Shown here: piece after piece, positions 57,548 to 64,000 of the stretch
Numbering within the stretch: position 1 is the stretch's first letter
How the letters are laid out: each line of letters begins with the position of its first letter
Source of the DNA: Mortierella sp. BCC40632
Taxonomy: Eukaryota; Mortierellomycota; Mortierellomycetes; Mortierellales; Mortierellaceae
Reading direction: 5' to 3'
Assembly (NCBI GenBank): GCA_011634665.1
Contig: WAEK01000008.1
Span: 2,163,501-2,227,500, forward strand
Length of the DNA stretch: 64,000 nt
Translations under genes and position numbers: made by a program
The notes under the pieces: generated by a model
Database searches by the model: none
Told to the model about the DNA's origin: nothing
The model's input: the letters and a program-made list of their open reading frames with translations, nothing else

Positions 57548-57868
57548 TAGCGAGCTTCCCCTCCCCCTCCCCCTCCTCTCCCCCTTTTTTTTTATTACCA
57601 TTTTATGAGATCCTAGCCAGTACATTCCACTCATCCCCTTCCTCTCCAAATGATGACCATCCACTTTTTTTCTTTTCTTTATGGGATCTGCTTCTCTTCA
57701 GCTTGGACCGGGAGAGCAGCCACAGGATTGAAAGGAGGAGAAAGGAGAAGGAGAAGAAGGTTGAGTGAAAGAAAAAGAGAAGAATGCGATCCGGCCATTG
57801 TTTCTTTTTCTTTTCTTTTTTTTACATAACCATGTATCACCCGTGTATCAATAACTCGTTCCGTGGCA

Positions 57869-57921
<53 letters not shown>

Positions 57922-58807
57922 GAACCAACAAAACAAAACAAAACAGCCATTTTCTTTTTTAATTTCCTTCCTTCTTTCTTTTTCTCATTATTGTTCCATA
58001 CTCATTTTTTTTTATTATCTTCATCCTCTTTGTTGCTTATCCTTGATTTGCTCTTGTAGAACTGTGGAATAGCTTAGCTTTCCATAGAATGTTCATTTTT
58101 TTTTTTTTTTTTTCTTCTTTCCCACGACTGTTCATAAAAAAAAACCCCCACGGGAGATCCTCTTTGTCTATATTTCTCGAGTTCTATAAAGATGCCTTTT
58201 GACCAAATTGATCAGTAAAAAAAAAAAAAAATAAGGTCGAATGGAGAACTACACGATTCCATCTGCGGGGAAAGAAAGAGGCAGTCCATGTCTGTCATCC
58301 AGGCGTCAGAATGCAAATTACTGGGACTGTGTCGGAGAGGAGAGGGGCCCGTGGGACACACAGAGTCGCAGATTCGCGGATGGGACACAAGAAAAAAGAA
58401 AATCAAAAGTCGATATTCGATCGACGCTCTCCAAGCCCAAGAAGAAAGGCACTCCCGCCTGTGCCTTTTTTTTTTTTTTCCTTTGTTCTTTTGGTCCGCC
58501 TTGTGCCATGGGCAAGTGACATGTCCAAGCAGCAAAAGGGTCACCAGGTCAACCCCCGACTCTCCTCTTCTTTGTCGTCGTGGTCGTTGTGTCTTACAAG
58601 AGCCGGAGAACGAGGAGACAGACAAGGCTGAAAACCAGCTTCTCCGTGCCTTTGATACTCTAAATCTCAGACCGCCTCTCCAGCGCAGCGCGTGTCTAGG
58701 TCGTTTGGTCCATGCCATCCGGTCCAGATGGGTCTGTACGGAACCAATAGCCAGCGACGCTCCGTTGGTTGCCCAAACCAAACCCGTCGCACAGACATTG
58801 GGCGGCC

Positions 58808-58853
<46 letters not shown>

Positions 58854-59338
58854 TTTTTTGCATCTTTTGCTCTCTTCTCTCTACTTTTTCATCCTCCGGA
58901 TTCTCTTTCTCCTCTTTTTTACATTATTGCGTTTTCATTTATCACATCGCACCATTATTATTATTATACCGCGCATGCCTTATCCACGCATACGCTCTCA
59001 TTCACTTCCGCTTTTTCCGCTCGCTTTTTTTTTTCATTTTTCTTTTTTGTCTCTCTTTTTTTTTATTTTCTGGGGACGGGGGATGAAAGACAACCACACC
59101 CCGGCTACCTGCATCTTACGCCGCCCTACGCCCACTTTTTCTTTTGCTCAACGCATCTGGTCGAGCCAGATTGTAGACGGTCTTTATTCTACTCCTTTGC
59201 CGGCATATAGTCTTCCCTCCTTCTCCTTCTCCTCCTCCTCCTCCTCCTTCTCCTCCTCCTTTTTTTTTTTTTATTGCCTTTTGACCGCTTTCGGCCTTGT
59301 CTGTAAGTCCTTTTATTTTTCTGCCTTTAATCCTGCAA
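57548..59338. other. Intergenic region and leader of the LRR-like gene
   Basis: Starts with the TF 3' UTR (CT-rich, T- and A-rich; CA run at 57872-57900). CT-rich sequence returns at 58808-59050 and 59216-59275. A GTAAGT at 59302-59307 could be a donor from an upstream exon of the next gene. Minus-strand and plus-strand ORFs between are not convincing. Confidence 0.5.
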
Positions 59339-61867
59339 ATGTCCTCCACACATGGGACCAGCGCAGAAAGACATATTCGCCGCCGGATGCAACACCTCAC
59401 GCTCCAGCCTAGGACCCTCATTGAAGGATCCGATCCACAGCAACAGCAGGGTCCCTGCTCGGAAACAGTCTCTTGTCGAAAAAGCCGCGGATCGGGTTCA
59501 GATCCCAACCGTACCAAGCCCCGTGTGCCCACTAATCCTTCCTTGGCTATAGCCATGACGGACCGGTGGTCTCGAGGGTCTCGCCGTCCGTATTTACCTT
59601 CTTTGAACCACCTCGAGAAACGTCCAGCGACCCGGAGTAGCACCAGTGGCACCATCTTTAGTGAAGAAAATCCCAGAAAGTTCATCTTGTCAGGGGCAAG
59701 ACCCAGAATCCGAAAGCGCAAAAAAGGCTCTTCGGATCAGTCACAAGAACCCATGGACGTGGAGAGCCCTAATCCGCTTTTGCAGACTATTGTCCAAATA
59801 CAATCATCCAAGTTTGCTCCGCTGACCTTTCTTCGCCTTGATCGATATCGTTTCCAGAGCGATGAGTGGATCGAGCTGATCCAGCACTTACCAGAGCTGC
59901 AGGTCTTGGACATCCATTTCGTCCAAGGAGCCGATAGTAAGCAGGATGAATTTGGACATTGGAGAGATGACAGCAGGATCGACTTGAGGCCATTGGAAAA
60001 GACGGACGGATCTTTGGACAGTCACCGAGAAAGAAACAGGCAGAGCAGTAGAAGAACTCATCCATTTGCATACACCGGGGATCGACGACCATGTTGTCCG
60101 CTCGTCCACACGCTAATTTTTCGGGGACCTATTCTAATCCCATCGGCGCTAGAGTTCTTCCCAAACCTTGAAACACTCGCCTTTGAGGAAGTGCGGGGTA
60201 TCGAGGATAAGAAAGAGTCGGGACAGAGGGTCGATCTCGAGGATGACTTGACTATGAACAGTGAGAGCAGCGTGGACGGTGGCCGCTGTTACTTTGATGG
60301 GGGTAGCAACAGCGGCAACAGTCAACTACCTACCCACAATACAGGTTCGTCCACACCAGGAAGGATTATGTCTGCGCTACTCGAAATGAGCAGTATGCTC
60401 AAAGATCATTGTCAATATGTAAACCACCTTGTGCTCAACGATCCCTCTGTTGTCAGCCCGCTGTCCACGCAATATCCTGGTTGTCCTATGAGCAACTTTA
60501 TCCGTGACATCATTGGCTTGACTTGCTTTACAGTCACTACTCAAGTGTTGGGACATTGCCCTGGGCTACTGGACGTTCTCAGAGAGCGTCACTATGACCA
60601 TCTTGTATCAGTCAAGATCCTCTCTCGCCACGCCCAGGAAAGCGTGTATGACGATCCCATGACGCTTCAGAAAATTCCACCTACCCCAGGACATCGACCA
60701 TTCGTGGATGCAAGAGGAGAAGGCAGCTCAATGCCTCAACTAGTGTATCTCGAGACACTTGGCCGATCCTGTTTAAGACTCTTGGAAAAATGTGTGCAGC
60801 TCGAGACCGTCAAATTTCAGGTTCCGTTATCACTCCAGGCTTTGATCGCATCGACCGTGCGCTGGGCCTGTCAAGGGACTTTGAAGGAGCTCGGGCTAGA
60901 GATCCTAGAGCTCTCTGGCAAGAATGCGCTTGATCCTGAAGAAGAGCAGGTGATGGCTATGTTTATTCAGAGCATGTGCAAAACAACAGCACGAGGTCAA
61001 TCCTCGACCTCTTCTTTCTCTTCCAATCTGGGAGACACCCGACCATCGCCTCTGGCGCCCCTCGCAGAGTCGCCTGCGCCCTCTATCGATTCATCACAGT
61101 CTTCTCTTGACTTTTTTCAATCATCGTCACCCTTCCCTTCATCTTCCACGACCTCTGGTTCTGATATGAGTAGTTCTTCTTCAGAGTCACGACAACGGCG
61201 AGGTTCGTATGGGTGGTCAAGTGACTCGAGTAGATCCGCTGCTCTCTTCTCGAACACAGACACCTCAACGCGATCGAAAGACAAGCAGACTTTCTTGACA
61301 AGACATGGAGGACAGGACCCGTTCGAATTGACACCTCCAATCTGGTGGAGCCTGTCCTCGTCCTCCCCCAACTCATATTCCTCGGCCACAGAAGCAACAA
61401 CGACCACATCATCACTGTTATCGGATGGAGAGAATGTGGAAGCGTCGTCATCCTCATGGACCCAATCGACGGTTCCGGACTCGACCCCCGAGCCGACTTG
61501 TCAGTCTCTGGAGCCATTGTCGACAGCGGCTCTGGACGATGCTTTGATTGAAGAAATAATGTCGCCTTTGGATGAGCCAAGTCCAAATATCCTAGAGATG
61601 GATCTCGAGAACCCAAAACCCACAATGGTATCTAGTCCACCCGAAAAGACTGTTTTCGCTCCTGGGGCCGAGACTGAAGAAGAAGGAGCGACGACGATGA
61701 TAAAGTATAAGAGCATTTATGGGATCGAGTCAGTGGGTCGTCTTGTGGCACTCCAGTTCTGGATTGAACACCGTCTCTTGGTCTTTTTACCACAGCTGGA
61801 GCGGTTTTCGATCGGAAGACGGACGTATTCGCTTGCAAGAAACGGTTCCTGGGATCGACCTCCATGA
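59339..61867 (+). CDS. LRR-like large protein, F-box/LRR superfamily candidate
   Basis: The 842-residue ORF starts at the first ATG of the open frame (MSSTHGTSAERHIRRRM). After a basic N-terminus with a KRKK-type cluster near 126-130, irregular leucine-rich segments appear: FAPLTFLRLDRYRF, LIQHLPELQVLDI, CPLVHTLIFRG, FFPNLETLAFEEV, and later LYLETLGRSCLRLLEKC-like text (VYLETLGRSCLRLLEKC) and LKELGLEILELSG. This pattern resembles the large fungal F-box/LRR families, but no F-box is visible. A Ser-rich stretch (about 560-760) separates a C-terminal part ending ALQFWIEHRLLVFLPQLERF, again LRR-like. If an F-box lies in an upstream exon, the product could be an SCF ligase receptor; that is inference. 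Confidence 0.6.
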   Translation: MSSTHGTSAERHIRRRMQHLTLQPRTLIEGSDPQQQQGPCSETVSCRKSRGSGSDPNRTKPRVPTNPSLAIAMTDRWSRGSRRPYLPSLNHLEKRPATRSSTSGTIFSEENPRKFILSGARPRIRKRKKGSSDQSQEPMDVESPNPLLQTIVQIQSSKFAPLTFLRLDRYRFQSDEWIELIQHLPELQVLDIHFVQGADSKQDEFGHWRDDSRIDLRPLEKTDGSLDSHRERNRQSSRRTHPFAYTGDRRPCCPLVHTLIFRGPILIPSALEFFPNLETLAFEEVRGIEDKKESGQRVDLEDDLTMNSESSVDGGRCYFDGGSNSGNSQLPTHNTGSSTPGRIMSALLEMSSMLKDHCQYVNHLVLNDPSVVSPLSTQYPGCPMSNFIRDIIGLTCFTVTTQVLGHCPGLLDVLRERHYDHLVSVKILSRHAQESVYDDPMTLQKIPPTPGHRPFVDARGEGSSMPQLVYLETLGRSCLRLLEKCVQLETVKFQVPLSLQALIASTVRWACQGTLKELGLEILELSGKNALDPEEEQVMAMFIQSMCKTTARGQSSTSSFSSNLGDTRPSPLAPLAESPAPSIDSSQSSLDFFQSSSPFPSSSTTSGSDMSSSSSESRQRRGSYGWSSDSSRSAALFSNTDTSTRSKDKQTFLTRHGGQDPFELTPPIWWSLSSSSPNSYSSATEATTTTSSLLSDGENVEASSSSWTQSTVPDSTPEPTCQSLEPLSTAALDDALIEEIMSPLDEPSPNILEMDLENPKPTMVSSPPEKTVFAPGAETEEEGATTMIKYKSIYGIESVGRLVALQFWIEHRLLVFLPQLERFSIGRRTYSLARNGSWDRPP

Positions 61868-62191
61868 TTGCTAGAGGCGTTCTGGCGGAGATCTTTCTTG
61901 TTTGTTTTGTTGTTCAAATCTATTAAAACTGTATTTCTTGGAGCCCTGTCGGGTGGTTGGTGTCCCCTTTTTTTCTTTTTCTTTCCAGCAGGCCCAGACG
62001 CTTTCGGATTGTTTGTATGGGAGGACAATAGAGCGATTGGCTGGTGTTACGACAAAGGGAAGGGGCAGTAGCAAAAAAAGGGAGGAGACATCGTGTGCTT
62101 CTGAGTATAACTTGCTGCCTCATCCAATCTTCATCTCTCTTTCCTTTCTCATCTCATTTTCCCGCACTCATTCTCTTCTTAATTCTTGCTC
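61868..62191. other. Short spacer before the terminal gene
   Basis: Unique and T-rich sequence, with CT-rich leader-like sequence just before the ATG at 62192. No gene is seen. Confidence 0.5.
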
Positions 62192-64000
62192 ATGCCATAC
62201 TACCAGCAGTTCCACTGCTCCAGCAAAACTGTCCCAAGGAGTTCGCTTACGCTCGAGACGGTTTTTGATAGTACCAGCAATCAGGATATCATTCTCTGGG
62301 AAAGTATCGAGCGTGTCTTTCCTGGTGTCCAATTCATTCTCAAGGATGGCCGGGTGGTCGAGTTTGAACGAGGCCCTGACTTTAGGACGTACCGTAACTC
62401 ACTAGTCTTAGCGCGCGCAGCTGACCTAGAAAAGCTAATACGAAAGAGGTGATCACCTAACGCTTACATTCCTCTCCGTTGCCTCCGACCTCCCTATTCC
62501 CTTTCATTTTGGGTCACGGATGACTTCTATTCTAGCCTCGAGCCACGGAGGATACGAGCTTTCCCAGACAATACGTTCGAGGTCGTTCTCATGGAACCCA
62601 TCAGGGCCCCGCAAAGTCTACCGCAACACGAGCCACCTCAGTCACCACCCCAGACCCCGATCCAATCACAGCGGCCTCTCTCCACCACCAGTAGAGCCAA
62701 CAGTCAGACCAAGGATTCAACTACTCTCCAGAGAGATCAACACAGCCACCCTTCTGCTACGCCATTGCATTCACCTGTCGAGCCTGAAATGATCACAAAG
62801 CAACTTCTTGGCCTCAACCTTCGAGACTCGACGGTCTCAAGTCCTGTCGCAGCCTCTCCTTCATTCGCCCTGGCTGCCGCAACCCTGAATACCTTTGACT
62901 ATGGTAGAGATGCAGAAAACTTTGACAATAGTCCTTGTCCACCAAACGACGAGGCAAGTACGAATTTCGAGATCCAACCCAGTACACCTCGTCAACCAAG
63001 TCCAATTTCTGTGGAGAGAAAAAAGCCAGTCCCTCAGGGTCTTCCCCCAGAAGGACGAGTGGTCCAAACACGGTCACCTCAGGGACGGATTCTTGGACAA
63101 CGGCCACCCCATGAGCAGCCTTCAGAGCAATGGTCACCACAAGTGCAACCTTATGAACCATGGTCGCCACAAGAGCAGCCTTCTGAGCAATATCCTCTCC
63201 CATCAAAAGGTGACGACGGTGCTTCGAGTTCAAGTCCTGGAGGATTCCAGTCTAGGCCTTCCAGCACAAGGACCGAAGGAGAGTCGACCGCTTCAGGAAA
63301 CCAGATCTTGACCTGGATCACAACCTTTAATGCGCTGAAGAATGATTTTTTCAATGCCCAATATCCTCGTTTGTTTGTTATCCTGCCAGCATATCGTATC
63401 GACTATCGATTCAACCCTTTCTTCCACCCCTTCCGAATCCACTATCTCTGTGAGCATGGCCAATATACAGACAGGAGCGGCCCTACACTCTCGCCGTTTG
63501 AGGTTCATGTTGCCAGCTCTCGGGGCTATGACGTGGATAATCCAAATCAATTCCTTGAGAGCTGTGGGGCCTATATCCTACGAGTGCTCCAGGTAGTCAA
63601 GCATGGAACTATTTTCTCTTACGTTACTGGTCCCTATGGTCCTACGAGGCCATTAAGCCATGAGGAAGAGGCGGTTTCAGGACCCCGTTTTTCTCGATCA
63701 GAGATAATCCAGTTCATCGACGATGCCACGACAGTGCTTCAGGAACGAACCCGGATCATGACGACAGTATCAGAAAATCCCTCCTTATCTAGAGGACACC
63801 ATGGAGCTCAAGTCCAAATGCAGTCTGAAACCGAGTTCAAGCGTCTTGGAACTCATATTGTCGAGAATGTCATCTGGTGTGCCAACCAAACCGTTGGAAA
63901 TCTCTTTCGAGTGGTGAAGGATGGCGTAAATGTCAAATGGTTATGTCGCTTTCATCATGATCTGGAATTCCCGATGGCTTATGATTTGGAGCTCTTCATG
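62192..64000 (+). CDS. Large uncharacterised fungal protein, 3' partial
   Basis: Exon 1 (62192..62448) and exon 2 (62536..64000, open to the window edge) join in frame through GTGATC and TTCTAG junctions, giving at least 574 residues. The N-terminal 100 residues look globular (ILWESIERVFPGVQFILKD). A Pro/Gln-rich linker follows, with short repeats of the type EQPSEQWSPQ. From about 360 a second globular part reads YPRLFVILPAYRI, FRIHYLCEHGQYT, and FEVHVASSRGYDVDNPNQFL. This pattern, PRLF.VLP followed by FR..FLCE.G and H.A...GYD, reminds me of a large Mortierella-lineage family without known function; this is memory, not a search. Function is unknown. The end lies outside. Confidence 0.7.

Noticed and set aside
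62520..62792. 90-codon ORF starting ATGACTTC
   Set aside because: Out of frame with the spliced terminal gene, whose frame is open to the window edge.

Overview
The window is nuclear DNA of a filamentous fungus. Genes are spliced with short GT-AG introns, proteins carry polyQ/polyS/polyA tracts, and several products (PAQR/Izh receptor, Nug1/Grn1 GTPase, three-KH RNA-binding protein, class I cAMP phosphodiesterase, LRR-like proteins) are typical of fungi. An ASXL-type DEUBAD protein, a DusA-type dihydrouridine synthase, LRR-like proteins, near-balanced base composition and very abundant long homopolymer and GA/CT tracts suggest an early-diverging lineage, most probably Mortierellomycota. This placement is an inference; no rRNA or marker alignment was possible. 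No bacterial operon, CRISPR array, provirus or convincing transposon is visible.

Layout. 1-5.8 kb: last exon of a DEUBAD/ASXL-like gene (+), a DNAJB12-like ER J-protein (-) and a PAQR/Izh receptor (+). 6.2-6.4 kb: two identical tRNA-Val(AAC) genes (-) in tandem. 8.4-12.3 kb: class I cAMP phosphodiesterase (-). 12.3-18.6 kb: repeat-rich, no convincing gene. 18.6-24.9 kb: casein kinase 2 beta, a small hypothetical ORF, proteasome chaperone PSMG2 and a nucleostemin/Nug1 GTPase, all (-). 25.4-25.6 kb: a U3-like C/D snoRNA (+) with its own TATA box, divergent from the Nug1 gene. 26.5-30.8 kb: a Ser/Pro-rich hypothetical protein and a WRN-type 3'-5' exonuclease (+). 31.3-32.3 kb: an SDR oxidoreductase (-). 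34.3-36.7 kb: an eight-exon DusA-like dihydrouridine synthase (+). 37.5-38.9 kb: a triple-KH protein (-). 38.9-54.5 kb: 15.5 kb of GA/CT microsatellite DNA without a convincing gene; it precedes a 1026-residue C2H2 transcription factor (+). 59.3-64 kb: an LRR-like protein (+) and the first two exons of a large uncharacterised protein (+, runs off the window).

The genes are not an operon or pathway cluster. Loose themes are ribosome biogenesis and RNA modification (Nug1/Grn1 GTPase, U3-like RNA, tRNA-Val, DusA) and signalling (PDE, CK2 beta, PAQR, C2H2 factor). For ten spliced genes I rebuilt exon joins; nine are complete and in frame with consensus GT-AG junctions, and the tenth is open to the window edge. 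The most notable points are the DusA-type enzyme with a probable mitochondrial presequence and a duplicated splice acceptor, the U3-like RNA with a deviant box A, the ASXL-like DEUBAD protein, the possible tRNA dicistron, the Ser-rich insertion inside the PDE catalytic domain, and the strand polarity of the GA/CT tracts, which flips within the gene desert near 48.62 kb.
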